Source of the DNA: Tolumonas sp.
GTDB lineage: Bacteria > Pseudomonadota > Gammaproteobacteria > Enterobacterales > Aeromonadaceae
DNA: 44,325 nt
Direction of reading: 5' to 3'
Assembly (NCBI GenBank): GCA_003251455.1
Contig: QKFI01000037.1
Span: forward strand, 1 to 44,325
The notes below the pieces were generated by a model. The model worked only from the letters and a program-made list of their open reading frames with translations, made no database searches and had not been told where the DNA came from. The position numbers were made by a program, and so were the translations under genes. Positions 1-9,544 of this stretch are shown piece after piece. Each line of letters opens with the position of its first letter. The stretch's first letter is position 1.

Positions 1-2
1 TG

Positions 3-41
3 GACCTGACTTCACACGGCGAACGTGCTTACAACAACTAA
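3..41 (+). CDS. C-terminal tail of a CDS truncated by the window start (…DLTSHGERAYNN*)
   Basis: Open frame from the window edge to TAA at 39-41, followed by a strong terminator hairpin at 67-90. Product not recognisable from 12 residues. Confidence 0.5.
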   Translation, partial: DLTSHGERAYNN

Positions 42-66
42 GATTGATCACAGATTAAATCTGTCA

Positions 67-90
67 GGGCGCCTTCAGGCGCCCTTTTTA
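67..90 (+). terminator. Intrinsic terminator (gggcgcc ttca ggcgccc + T-tract)
   Basis: Perfect 7-bp GC stem, 4-nt loop, followed by ttttta. Confidence 0.85.
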
Positions 91-106
91 TTACAGTGAT
101 GTCCTT

Positions 107-850
107 TTGATAAGGAACGTCATGCGTATCAAATCAATTCTTTGTAATTGCTTATACCGGTTATCTCAGGCCAGAATCTTCAAAGGATTGTGCCTGTTAT
201 GTCATCAACCGACAGATGCAGACTTGATTTGCTCATGGTGTGCAGAGGAACTTCCTCTCCTCGATCATTATTGCTATCTGTGCGGTACGCCACTCGCTGG
301 ACATTCCTCAATCTGTGGTGTTTGTATTGGCTCACCACCCATCTGGGATCGCCTGCATATCCTTGCTGACTATGAATTTCCCTTGCAAGGTTTGATTCAT
401 TCTTTGAAATATCAACGGAAGACGCTTGCTGCGCATTTGCTTGGAAAAATGTTGGCGGATATGTATGAACATAACGTAGAGGATCTTCAACGCCCTGAAG
501 TTATTTTACCCGTGCCTTTGCATTGGCGCAGGCAATGGAAGCGAGGTTTTAATCAATGTCAGGAATTAGCGCGACCAATCACTCAACGCCTTGGGATTCC
601 ATGTCGGGCAGATATTTTAAAGCGGGTTCGTCATACACCAGTTCAGGCTGGACTCTCAAAAAGCGAACGGCATTCGAATTTATTACACGCTTTTAGAATA
701 AGCCCACATGCCTTCAAACATGTGATACTGTTGGATGATGTTGTAACGACAGGGACAACTGTTTCAACCTTGGTACAACTCTTGAAAGCAAGTGGTTGTG
801 AGCGAGTTGATGTCTGGGCAATTTGCCGGACACAACTTCGTGGTGAATAA
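107..850 (+). CDS. ComF/GntX-family phosphoribosyltransferase-like protein
   Basis: N-terminal CxxC pairs (CLLCHQ, CSWC, CYLCG, CGVC) and a PRTase motif (VILLDDVVTTGTTV). Next to nfuA, as in enterics (gntX-nfuA). Likely start is ATG at 122 (MRIKS...). Confidence 0.88.
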   Translation: MIRNVMRIKSILCNCLYRLSQARIFKGLCLLCHQPTDADLICSWCAEELPLLDHYCYLCGTPLAGHSSICGVCIGSPPIWDRLHILADYEFPLQGLIHSLKYQRKTLAAHLLGKMLADMYEHNVEDLQRPEVILPVPLHWRRQWKRGFNQCQELARPITQRLGIPCRADILKRVRHTPVQAGLSKSERHSNLLHAFRISPHAFKHVILLDDVVTTGTTVSTLVQLLKASGCERVDVWAICRTQLRGE

Positions 851-920
851 CTATTGTCGTCTTTACACTTTGGGGCGTATGATAATAACCAACTTATTTA
901 GTCAGGATTAGAGGGCAGTA

Positions 921-1496
921 ATGATCACTATTTCCGAAAATGCTCAGGCGCATTTCCGCAAATTGCTCGAAAAACAGGTGGAAAATACCAACATTCGTGT
1001 ATTTGTTATGAACCCAGGTACGCCAAATGCGGAATGTGGCGTTTCATATTGTCCACCTGATGCTGTTGAAGCAGAAGATGTTCGTCTGCCTTTCAGTGGG
1101 TTTGATGCGATTATTGACCCAAACAGTGCACCTTTCCTGGAAGATGCGGTTATTGATTTTGTCAGTGATCAGATGGGGTCTCAGCTCACATTGAAAGCGC
1201 CAAATGCAAAAATGCGCAAAGTCGAAGATGATGCACCACTGGCTGAACGTGTTGAATATATTCTCCAATCAGAGATCAATCCATCTCTGGCAGCGCACGG
1301 CGGTAAGGTAACGCTGGTAGACCTGACGGACGGAATCGCTGTATTGCAATTTGGTGGTGGCTGTAACGGTTGTTCAATGGTTGACGTCACCTTGAAAGAA
1401 GGTATTGAGAAACAGTTACTGCAATTATTCCCTGATGAATTAAAAGGGGTAAAAGATGCAACTGAACACGCTCGTGGTGAACATTCGTTCTATTAA
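921..1496 (+). CDS. nfuA: Fe-S biogenesis protein NfuA
   Basis: N-terminal A-type-like domain plus C-terminal Nfu domain with [19 protein letters not shown] (CxxC). Confidence 0.96.
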   Translation: MITISENAQAHFRKLLEKQVENTNIRVFVMNPGTPNAECGVSYCPPDAVEAEDVRLPFSGFDAIIDPNSAPFLEDAVIDFVSDQMGSQLTLKAPNAKMRKVEDDAPLAERVEYILQSEINPSLAAHGGKVTLVDLTDGIAVLQFGGGCNGCSMVDVTLKEGIEKQLLQLFPDELKGVKDATEHARGEHSFY

Positions 1497-1516
1497 TATT
1501 TGAATGATTGCACTGA

Positions 1517-1547
1517 CAAAAAACGCTGGTTTCACCAGCGTTTTTTA
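1517..1547 (+). terminator. Bidirectional intrinsic terminator between nfuA and gpsA
   Basis: aaaaaacgctgg tttc accagcgtttttt: A-tract, stem, T-tract. Confidence 0.85.
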
Positions 1548-1559
1548 TTTGAAGCTAAA

Positions 1560-2564
1560 TTACTCGCCTTTTTGATCTCGGCCTAGTAATGCTAACGCCG
1601 CATCTTTCGCCGATTTTCCCTGATACAAGATCTGGTAAATCTGTTCACAAATTGGCATCTCGATACCTTGTCGTGCAGCCAAGGCATGCACTTCCTTGGT
1701 ATTACGGTAGCCTTCTACCACCTGACCAATTTCAGTCATTGCCTGTTCAACAGATTTTCCTGCACCTAAAGCCATGCCGAAACGACGGTTCCGTGACTGA
1801 TTATCCGTACAGGTAAGAACGAGATCGCCCAGCCCGGCCATTCCCATGAAGGTTTTGGCATCTGCACCCAATGACAGGCCCAGTCGCTGAAGTTCGGCTA
1901 ACCCACGTGTAATCAGAGCAGTACGAGCATTTGCACCAAAGCCTAATCCGTCAGAGAGACCAGCACCAATCGCAATCACGTTCTTTACTGCGCCACCAAT
2001 CTGCAGACCAATAAAGTCATTGTTGGTATAAACGCGGAAAGATTTACCACAATGCATGAGCACAGACATATCCGCAGTAAACTGTTCATCAGTGCCCGCG
2101 ATTGCAATCGCCGTTGGCATGCCTGCAGCAAGTTCTTTGGCAAATGTCGGCCCGGATAACACAGCAAGAGGGATTGAACTACCAAGAACTTCACGGGCTA
2201 CATCGCCCAACAGACGCCCATGCTCAGGCTCTAATCCTTTGGTTGCCCATGCCACTCGAGAATCGGATCTCAGAAAGGGTTGAATGCGTTGAAGAACTTC
2301 ACCAAAGACATGACTTGGTACAACAATAAGCAGATCCCGGCTCGCTTGAACGGCTTCAGACAAATCACTGGTGAGAGAAAGCGTGTCTGGAAAAGGAACA
2401 CCCGGCAGGAAAGCTTCATTCGAACGATCATGCGCCAGTTTTTTTATATCCTCAGGGTCGTGACCCCATAACAAAACTGGTAATCCTTTCCTCGCGATTG
2501 AGATAGCCAGAGCGGTGCCATAAGACCCCGCCCCCAACACACTCAGGGTTGCTGGTGTGTTCAT
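1560..2564 (-). CDS. gpsA: NAD(P)-dependent glycerol-3-phosphate dehydrogenase
   Basis: [13 protein letters not shown]-terminus, [17 protein letters not shown] and [20 protein letters not shown] motifs. Confidence 0.97.
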   Translation of the reverse strand: MNTPATLSVLGAGSYGTALAISIARKGLPVLLWGHDPEDIKKLAHDRSNEAFLPGVPFPDTLSLTSDLSEAVQASRDLLIVVPSHVFGEVLQRIQPFLRSDSRVAWATKGLEPEHGRLLGDVAREVLGSSIPLAVLSGPTFAKELAAGMPTAIAIAGTDEQFTADMSVLMHCGKSFRVYTNNDFIGLQIGGAVKNVIAIGAGLSDGLGFGANARTALITRGLAELQRLGLSLGADAKTFMGMAGLGDLVLTCTDNQSRNRRFGMALGAGKSVEQAMTEIGQVVEGYRNTKEVHALAARQGIEMPICEQIYQILYQGKSAKDAALALLGRDQKGE

Positions 2565-3037
2565 TATTGTACGCCTGCTTTCGCCTGCTCTGCTTCTAAC
2601 TGAGCCATGTGTGAAGCGAACAGTGCATCAAAATTCACCGGAGCAAGATTCAGTTGCGGGAATGAGCCACGGCTAACCATGCCTGCGATAGTTTCGCGCG
2701 CATAAGGGAACAGAATGTTCGGGCAGAATGCACCCAGGCAATGCGCCAGACTCTGTGGATCCAGATTCGCAGCAGTAAAGATACCTGCTTGTTTCACTTC
2801 ACACAGGAAAGCGGTTTCTTCACCTAATTTACAGGTTACAGTTAAAGTCAGTGCAACTTCATAAACATCCTGACCTAACACCTGGGTTTGGGTATCCATA
2901 TCCAGCTTCACTTCTGGATTCCAGTCTTTCTGGAAAACCATCGGTGTATTTGGCGCTTCGAAAGATACGTCTTTGATATAAATGCGTTGGATCTGGAATT
3001 CAGGCTCTGCTGCGTTGTTTTGTACTTCTTCTGACAT
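2564..3037 (-). CDS. secB: Protein-export chaperone SecB
   Basis: [19 protein letters not shown] and ...[13 protein letters not shown]; adjacent to gpsA as in E. coli. Confidence 0.97.
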   Translation of the reverse strand: MSEEVQNNAAEPEFQIQRIYIKDVSFEAPNTPMVFQKDWNPEVKLDMDTQTQVLGQDVYEVALTLTVTCKLGEETAFLCEVKQAGIFTAANLDPQSLAHCLGAFCPNILFPYARETIAGMVSRGSFPQLNLAPVNFDALFASHMAQLEAEQAKAGVQ

Positions 3038-3076
3038 TTTACTAATCCCTTAATACATCTTATTACTTATCGAAAA

Positions 3077-3508
3077 TTAACGTTTTTTGGTAACAGGTAA
3101 GTTACTTGCACGCCACTGGTTTAACCCGCCGCGTAACAGATACACCTGTTGAAAACCGGCTTTAGATAATTTTGCTGCAGCACCTTCGGCACGAGCACCA
3201 GATTCACAAACAACAACAACTGGTTTTTCTTTGTGTTTGTCGATTTCTGTGGTGTTACCTTTATCAATCTGAGCAACAGGAATGTTGTGAGAATTGACAA
3301 TATGACCCTTGGCGTATTCTTCAGCGGTGCGCACGTCCAGAACGATCGCATCTTGCTTATTAATCAGTTCCACCGTCTGTCTGTGTTCAATGGTTTTTAC
3401 TGCTGAAAAGCGTGATTTTACAAAGGAGGTGATCACCGCAGCACCCAAACCAATCCAGGCCAGAGATAACAGCTCATGCCGCATGGCGAAATCGAGGTAT
3501 TCCTGCAT
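3077..3508 (-). CDS. Rhodanese-like domain membrane protein (YibN-like)
   Basis: N-terminal TM segment; rhodanese domain with VVVCESGARAEGAA active-site loop; secB/gpsA neighbourhood. Confidence 0.9.
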   Translation of the reverse strand: MQEYLDFAMRHELLSLAWIGLGAAVITSFVKSRFSAVKTIEHRQTVELINKQDAIVLDVRTAEEYAKGHIVNSHNIPVAQIDKGNTTEIDKHKEKPVVVVCESGARAEGAAAKLSKAGFQQVYLLRGGLNQWRASNLPVTKKR

Positions 3509-3712
3509 TATTTTTTCCCAACATCTTCTGAAAATAATCGCGACAGTATTACATGCGAGACGGCAGATTTACAGTGTTCACCAGTCTTTGCCAACCAGTG
3601 CGATTAAATTGATGCTGAAATATGCTGAAAAGGTGACTAATGCCACAGATATTGTAGAATTAATACCAGTCGAACTTAGTATTCGTAATTTAGAAGTCAA
3701 AGAGGCCACACA

Positions 3713-5251
3713 ATGTCTACAGCAAAGAAAACTCTGGCGCTGATCATCATGGATGGTTGGGGTTATAGCACTAAAACAGAAGGCAACGCAGTTGCTGCTG
3801 CTAAAACACCAAACCTGGATGCTCTGTGCGCAAACTATGCGAACACACTGATTTCTGGTTCAGGGATGGACGTAGGTCTGCCTGACGGTCAGATGGGTAA
3901 CTCAGAAGTTGGTCACGTAAACATTGGTGCAGGCCGTGTTGTTTATCAGGAACTGACTCGCGTAACGAAAGAAATCCGTGATGGCGATTTCTTCACAAAC
4001 GAAGCACTGTGTAAAGCGGTTGATGCTGCGGTATCTACTGGTAAAGCAGTACACGTCATGGGTCTGATGTCACCAGGTGGTGTTCACAGCCACGAAGACC
4101 ACATCATGGGTATGCTGGAACTGGCTGCTCAGCGTGGCGCAGAAAAAATCTATTTCCATGCTTTCTTAGACGGTCGTGACGTTGCGCCACGTTCTGCTCA
4201 GGAATCAATCGAGAAATTCGACGCACTGTTCAAAAAACTGGGCAAAGGCCGTATCGCTTCGATGGTCGGTCGTTACTATGCAATGGATCGTGACAACCGT
4301 TGGGATCGCGTTCAGGAAGCTTATGACCTGCTGTGCGAAGGCAAATCTGAATTCGCACCATTCGCTGATGCAACTGCAGCACTGGCAGCAGCTTACGAAC
4401 GTGGCGAAAACGATGAGTTCGTGAAAGCAAGCGTGATTGGTACTGAAGCTGCAGCGCTGGCTGACGGCGATGCACTGATTTTCATGAACTTCCGTGCTGA
4501 CCGTGCGCGTGAAATCACTCGTACTTTCACTGATGCTGATTTCACTGGTTTCACTCGCAATACACAGCCAAAACTGGCTGATTTTGTGATGCTGACTGAA
4601 TATGCGGCTGACATTAAAACTTCATGTGCTTACCCACCAACAGCGCTGGTAAACACACTGGGTGAATGGTTGGCGAAACACGACAAGACTCAGCTGCGTA
4701 TTTCTGAAACTGAAAAATATGCACACGTAACTTTCTTTTTCAACGGCGGCGAAGAAAAATGCTTCCCAGGCGAAGATCGTGAACTGATCGCAAGCCCGAA
4801 AGTTGCTACTTATGACCTGCAACCAGAAATGAGCTCAGGCGAACTGACTGAGAAACTGGTTGCTGCGATTAAGAGCGGTAAATACGACGTGATCGTTTGT
4901 AACTACCCGAACGGCGACATGGTTGGTCACACTGGTGACTTCGATGCCGCAGTGAAAGCTTGTGAAGCAGTTGATGACTCTATCGGTCAAGTTGTTGCAG
5001 CACTGCAGGAAGTTGGTGGCGAATGTCTAATCACTGCCGACCACGGTAACGCTGAGCAGATGACCAACGAAGAAACAGGTCAGGCTCACACTGCTCACAC
5101 TAACCTGCCAGTTCCGCTGATCTACATGGGTCGCGCAGCAACTGCAGTTGAAGGTGGTAAGTTATCCGACCTGGCTCCTACCATGCTGACACTGATGGGT
5201 ATGGAAATCCCAGCTGAAATGACTGGCAAGCCACTGATGGTTCTGAAATAA
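3713..5251 (+). CDS. gpmI: 2,3-bisphosphoglycerate-independent phosphoglycerate mutase
   Basis: [43 protein letters not shown] and [10 protein letters not shown] motifs; 512 aa. Confidence 0.98.
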   Translation: MSTAKKTLALIIMDGWGYSTKTEGNAVAAAKTPNLDALCANYANTLISGSGMDVGLPDGQMGNSEVGHVNIGAGRVVYQELTRVTKEIRDGDFFTNEALCKAVDAAVSTGKAVHVMGLMSPGGVHSHEDHIMGMLELAAQRGAEKIYFHAFLDGRDVAPRSAQESIEKFDALFKKLGKGRIASMVGRYYAMDRDNRWDRVQEAYDLLCEGKSEFAPFADATAALAAAYERGENDEFVKASVIGTEAAALADGDALIFMNFRADRAREITRTFTDADFTGFTRNTQPKLADFVMLTEYAADIKTSCAYPPTALVNTLGEWLAKHDKTQLRISETEKYAHVTFFFNGGEEKCFPGEDRELIASPKVATYDLQPEMSSGELTEKLVAAIKSGKYDVIVCNYPNGDMVGHTGDFDAAVKACEAVDDSIGQVVAALQEVGGECLITADHGNAEQMTNEETGQAHTAHTNLPVPLIYMGRAATAVEGGKLSDLAPTMLTLMGMEIPAEMTGKPLMVLK

Positions 5252-5284
5252 TTGCGGCCCAACAGGGCTGAGCAGTTGTTGACC

Positions 5285-6517
5285 ATGTCATATAAAAACG
5301 CCGGCCTGTGGGTCGGCGTTTTGCTTTTCGCCGGACTTTCACAGGCTGCTGAAAACACTTCAAACAATGCCGCACTTTCAACGGTGCGTGAGCAGATCCA
5401 ACAGAAACAGCAAGAGATCCAGGATCAGAAGAAAGATCTGGCCTCGTTGCAAACTCAGCTCAAAGAAGATGAAACTGCGATCGATGCTGCCAATCGTCAA
5501 TTGCAGAAATCACAACAAAAACTCTCTTCTGTCCGCGAAAAACTAAGTCGTCTGGAAGCCGAACGGCAAAAACTGGAGGCGGAATCTCGCCAACAGAACC
5601 ATTTGTTAACTGAGCAGTTTGATGAAGCCTATCGCATGGGGCAACACGACTATTTGAAGTTGTTGTTAAACCAGCAAGACCCCGCCACTTTAGATCGCAT
5701 TCTTTCGTATTATGGTTATATCAACGATGCGCGGTTAAAGATCCTCAAACAACTGGATACAAACCGGGTCAGATTGCTTAAAAACAAAACGGCGATTAGT
5801 GAAAGCAGTCAGGAGCTGAAAGAGCTCATCACGACACAGCAAAAAGATCAGAAAATTCTCCAGCAGACGCAAACTAAGCGAGAGCAAACAGCACAGGAAA
5901 TAAATGCGTCACTTCAGTCCGATCAGGCGCAATTAACCAAACTTCAGGAAGCTGAAAAAGCCATGCTGAAGAAAATTGAAGAAGAACGGAAACGACTGGA
6001 AGCAGAACGTGAACGGAAGCGCCGTGAGGCACTCGCAAAAGCCAGAGCCGCTGCGAAGAAAGCGGGACAATCTCAGGCCGCAGCCGAACGTCGGGAACGG
6101 GCACGTCTGGCATTAACTGAGCTCAAAGGTTTAGGAAAAGCAGGTAAATTACGTTGGCCTGTGCAAGGACCGCTGCTCCGCAAATTTGGGGAAGAACGCG
6201 CAGGCGAAGTCCGCTGGAAAGGCATACTGATCCAGGCTGCATCAGGAACGCCTGTTCGCGCCGCGGCTGAGGGGGATGTCGTCTTCGCGGATTGGCTAGC
6301 AGGATTCGGGAATGTCATCGTGATTGACCACGGTAAAGGCTATCTGACACTTTATGGTAATAATGCGCAGATCCTGAAACAGACAGGCCAATCGGTGAAA
6401 GCCGGAGATGCTATCGCAACTGTTGGCAATAGCGGGAATACTGGAGCAACCGGCGTTTATTTTGAAATCCGCCGTGCTGGAACACCAGTGAACCCGGTCA
6501 GCTTATTGAGTCGATAG
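5285..6517 (+). CDS. envC: Murein hydrolase activator EnvC (coiled coil + LytM/M23 domain)
   Basis: Signal peptide (MSYKNAGLWVGVLLFAGLSQAAE), long coiled coil, degenerate M23 domain. The ORF-track start at 5252 is TTG immediately after the gpmI stop; ATG at 5285 is the more likely start. Confidence 0.92.
   Translation: MSYKNAGLWVGVLLFAGLSQAAENTSNNAALSTVREQIQQKQQEIQDQKKDLASLQTQLKEDETAIDAANRQLQKSQQKLSSVREKLSRLEAERQKLEAESRQQNHLLTEQFDEAYRMGQHDYLKLLLNQQDPATLDRILSYYGYINDARLKILKQLDTNRVRLLKNKTAISESSQELKELITTQQKDQKILQQTQTKREQTAQEINASLQSDQAQLTKLQEAEKAMLKKIEEERKRLEAERERKRREALAKARAAAKKAGQSQAAAERRERARLALTELKGLGKAGKLRWPVQGPLLRKFGEERAGEVRWKGILIQAASGTPVRAAAEGDVVFADWLAGFGNVIVIDHGKGYLTLYGNNAQILKQTGQSVKAGDAIATVGNSGNTGATGVYFEIRRAGTPVNPVSLLSR
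5296..5321 (+). terminator. Terminator-like hairpin inside the envC 5' coding region
   Basis: aaacgccggcc tgtg ggtcggcgttt: 11-bp stem with one G.U pair, 4-nt loop, then tgctttt. Confidence 0.5.
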
Positions 6518-6535
6518 GTTATAATGACACACCAG

Positions 6536-6572
6536 GTTAAAATGACATAGATTTAGACTGTGTCATTTTAAC
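6536..6572 (+). terminator. Large AT-rich inverted repeat downstream of envC
   Basis: gttaaaatgacatag atttaga ctgtgtcattttaac: 15-bp arms, one G.U. Terminator or processing hairpin; no classical T-tract. Confidence 0.5.
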
Positions 6573-6622
6573 TCACTAAACGCATAAAAACATAAAATAA
6601 CCAATATAATCAATATATTATA

Positions 6623-6635
6623 AACATGGCATGTT
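6623..6635. promoter_or_regulatory. Perfect palindrome upstream of hcp (candidate regulator site)
   Basis: AACATG G CATGTT, 6+1+6 perfect dyad, 49 bp before the hcp ATG. Confidence 0.35.
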
Positions 6636-6683
6636 AGTTGACTATGTACTGTATCTTTCAGACAGACAGTCAAGGAACTCACC

Positions 6684-8345
6684 ATGTTTTGTATTCAGTG
6701 CGAACAAACCATCTCAACACCAACGACCCAAGGATGCAGCTATGCAATGGGCATGTGTGGGAAAACCGCAGAAGTTTCTGACCTGCAGGATGTTTTAGTT
6801 TATCTCCTGCAAGGCGTTTCTGATTACGCATTAAAAGCCCGTACCGTTGGTATCATTGATCCAGAAATCGATGCTTATGTTTGCCAAGCTTTGTTCTCAA
6901 CACTGACCAACGTCAACTTCGATGCGACACGCATTGTGGCGTTTATCAACGAAGCACAGCAACATCGTGATTCATTGAAAAACCGCTATGAAGCAGCTTG
7001 CCTGTTAGCAGGTAAAGCACCTGAAGTTGCAACAGGTCCTGCCGCGCTTATCCTGACTGCTGATAAAGCAGAATTGCTGAGCTGGGCACCGAATGCCGCC
7101 GTGAATCGCGAGAAAGAAGCAATCAGCGAAGACATTCTGGGCTTACGCTTACTCTGCTTATATGGCTTAAAAGGTGCGGCTGCATACATGGAGCATGCGC
7201 GTGTTTTAGGTCAGCAAGATGCAGATGTTGCAGCTGAATATCATCAGATCATGGCTTTCTTAGGGACTGATCCAAAAGAAATGCAGCCATTAATCGACTG
7301 CGCAATGCAGATCGGTCAGATGAACTTCAAAGTCATGGCTATGCTGGATAAAGGCGAAACTGAAACTTTCGGTCACCCAGAACCAACTAAAGTGAACATG
7401 AAGCCTGTTGCTGGTAAAGCAATTCTGGTTTCAGGTCACGACCTGCATGATTTAGAGAAAATTCTGCAACAGACGGCTGGCAAAAACATCAATGTTTACA
7501 CCAATGGCGAAATGCTGCCTGCGCACGCATACCCTGCATTCAAAAAATACCCACATCTGGTTGGTAACTACGGTTCAGCTTGGCAGAACCAGCAAAAAGA
7601 ATTTGCTGCATTCCCAGGTCCAATCGTGATGACCTCTAACTGCATCATTAACCCGAATGTGGGTAAATATGCCGATCGTATCTTTACTCGCAGCATCGTC
7701 GGTTGGCCAGGAGTTGCTCATGTAGAAGGTGATGATTTCTCTGCAGTGATTGAGAAAGCAGAGTCATTCGCTGGCTTCCCATATGATGAAATTCCTCATT
7801 ACACCATGACCGGTTTCGCTCGTAATGCCCTGATGGCGGCAGCACCTGCAGTCATCGATCAAGTGAAAGCAGGCAACATCAAACACTTCTTCCTGATTGG
7901 TGGTTGTGACGGCGATAAGAAAGAACGCGGTTATTACACTGAAATGGCAAAAGCAGTGCCAGAAGACAGCCTGATCCTGACCCTGGCTTGCGGCAAATAC
8001 AAATTCAACGATCTGGAGTTCGGCGATATCAATGGTATCCCTCGCCTGCTCGACGTTGGTCAATGTAACGATGCTTATTCTGCCATTCAGTTAGCACTGG
8101 CGCTGGCTGATGCATTTGGTTGTGGCGTGAACGACCTGCCACTGTCACTGGTTCTGTCTTGGTTTGAACAGAAAGCCATCGTGATCCTGCTGACATTGCT
8201 GTCACTGGGCGTGAAAGGCATCCGAGTTGGTCCATCAGTCCCTGCATTCCTGACACCAAACTTAATCAACTTCCTGAGTGAGAACTTCGATCTGAAGCCA
8301 ATCACGACTGTGGAACAGGACCTGAAAGACATTCTGGCAGCCTGA
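6684..8345 (+). CDS. hcp: Hybrid cluster protein (hydroxylamine reductase / NO-related)
   Basis: N-terminal [27 protein letters not shown] cysteine motif; [22 protein letters not shown] and [11 protein letters not shown]. Confidence 0.97.
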   Translation: MFCIQCEQTISTPTTQGCSYAMGMCGKTAEVSDLQDVLVYLLQGVSDYALKARTVGIIDPEIDAYVCQALFSTLTNVNFDATRIVAFINEAQQHRDSLKNRYEAACLLAGKAPEVATGPAALILTADKAELLSWAPNAAVNREKEAISEDILGLRLLCLYGLKGAAAYMEHARVLGQQDADVAAEYHQIMAFLGTDPKEMQPLIDCAMQIGQMNFKVMAMLDKGETETFGHPEPTKVNMKPVAGKAILVSGHDLHDLEKILQQTAGKNINVYTNGEMLPAHAYPAFKKYPHLVGNYGSAWQNQQKEFAAFPGPIVMTSNCIINPNVGKYADRIFTRSIVGWPGVAHVEGDDFSAVIEKAESFAGFPYDEIPHYTMTGFARNALMAAAPAVIDQVKAGNIKHFFLIGGCDGDKKERGYYTEMAKAVPEDSLILTLACGKYKFNDLEFGDINGIPRLLDVGQCNDAYSAIQLALALADAFGCGVNDLPLSLVLSWFEQKAIVILLTLLSLGVKGIRVGPSVPAFLTPNLINFLSENFDLKPITTVEQDLKDILAA

Positions 8346-8353
8346 TCCATCTC

Positions 8354-8377
8354 CCTGCCGGTCTGATGACTGGCAGG
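8354..8377 (+). other. Intercistronic hairpin between hcp and hcr
   Basis: cctgccggtc tgat gactggcagg: 10-bp stem with one G.U. No T-tract, so possibly an mRNA-stability element. Confidence 0.5.
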
Positions 8378-8401
8378 ACTATAAAAAAATAAAGACCTAA
8401 A

Positions 8402-8467
8402 CCATTTGGAATTGCAGCTAGGCGGCAAGCGAATGAACGAAGCCTACGCCGCTGCGATTTCAAATGG
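8402..8467. repeat. Palindromic repeat element, copy 1 (hcp-hcr intergenic)
   Basis: Arms ccatttggaattgcagc (8402-8418) and gctgcgatttcaaatgg (8451-8467) are inverted repeats over 17 bp with two G.U pairs. Inner taggc/gccta pairing. Contains CAGCTAGGCGGCAAGCGAATGAA, which I recall as the core of a dispersed gammaproteobacterial palindrome. Confidence 0.7.
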
Positions 8468-8492
8468 GAAGGGTGTAAAACAGGAAATAGAT

Positions 8493-9542
8493 ATGACTCC
8501 CTCCCCCCAATATGACAACTGGCAAGATCTTGAAACCTTATGCTGCGTGGAACGCCGTCAAGAGACAGACAATGCGGTCACACTGGTTCTCAAACCAACC
8601 AAATCTTTAGCCGTTTCTTATCTGCCGGGGCAATTTCTGGTTTTAAATGTACCCATCAATGGGCAATCACATAGCCGGGCATATTCTCTATGTTCTGCAC
8701 CGCAGATTGACCATGAATTAGCGGTCACCGTAAAACGAGTAGATGGTGGTCTGGTTTCAAACTGGTTACTCGACCATTTCCACGTTGGTGATGAACTGGC
8801 CGCTTTACCACCAGCAGGCGCATTTGTTTTACCAACTGATTATTCCGCTAAAAACATCCTGCTGTGTAGCGCAGGGAGCGGGATCACGCCAATGATGTCG
8901 ATGGCTCGCTGGTTAATCGCGCATCAGCCTGACGTGAACATCCATTTTATGCACAGTGCTCGTCATGCCGATGACTTGATCTTTAAAGATGCTTTACTGG
9001 CGATGACTGCGCAGCATGCACAATTTCATTTTTATCCGATTTTCCGCAACCTGACCGATGCATTCACCTGTTATCAGGGGCGGATCAATCCAGCATTATT
9101 TGATCAGCTCATCACTGATTTAACCGATACCCAAGTGTTCATGTGTGGTCCGGAAGACTACATGGAAACCATCGAAGGCTTCCTGCGGGATCGTCAGTTC
9201 CCGATGGAATTTAGCCACAAAGAATCTTTTACTCCGTCAGCACTGACGATGAGCACACCGGCAGATACACAAACTTCATTTGCGATTTCAGTCCCGCAAT
9301 TTGGCGCAGATACTGAAATTGCTGCTCATCAGACCATTCTCGATGCGTTAGAAAGCATGCAATTACCGATTATCGCTGCATGTCGCTCGGGGATCTGTGG
9401 TTCCTGCAAATGCAAAGTGACGAAAGGTCAGGCTGAAAATATCAGCGATATGCCAGGACCACTGACTGAAGAAGAGCAACAGGAAGGATTTATTCTGGCT
9501 TGCAGTTCACGAGCCAATTCAGATTTAGAACTGGAGATCTAG
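8493..9542 (+). CDS. hcr: NADH oxidoreductase Hcr (FAD/NAD-binding + C-terminal 2Fe-2S ferredoxin)
   Basis: RAYSLCSAP FAD motif, GSGITPMMSMARWL, C-terminal CRSGICGSCKCKV...C. The upstream start at 8406 (TTG) lies inside the palindromic repeat; ATG at 8493 is preceded by aggaaat. Confidence 0.92.
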   Translation: MTPSPQYDNWQDLETLCCVERRQETDNAVTLVLKPTKSLAVSYLPGQFLVLNVPINGQSHSRAYSLCSAPQIDHELAVTVKRVDGGLVSNWLLDHFHVGDELAALPPAGAFVLPTDYSAKNILLCSAGSGITPMMSMARWLIAHQPDVNIHFMHSARHADDLIFKDALLAMTAQHAQFHFYPIFRNLTDAFTCYQGRINPALFDQLITDLTDTQVFMCGPEDYMETIEGFLRDRQFPMEFSHKESFTPSALTMSTPADTQTSFAISVPQFGADTEIAAHQTILDALESMQLPIIAACRSGICGSCKCKVTKGQAENISDMPGPLTEEEQQEGFILACSSRANSDLELEI

Positions 9543-9544
9543 GG

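Noticed and set aside
3611-3631. Direct repeat gatgctgaaa-tatgctgaaa upstream of gpmI
   Set aside because: Short (9 bp), two copies only, no link to a known site; likely chance.
5252-5284. ORF-track N-terminal extension of envC (MRPNRAEQLLT)
   Set aside because: TTG start directly after the gpmI stop; the next ATG gives a clean signal peptide.
6600-6620. FNR-like site (ccaat-tata-atcaa) upstream of hcp
   Set aside because: Only the right half matches TTGAT-N4-ATCAA; too weak to claim.
6637-6674. TTGACT...AGTCAA inverted repeat before hcp
   Set aside because: Only 6 bp with a 26-bp spacer; not distinguishable from chance.
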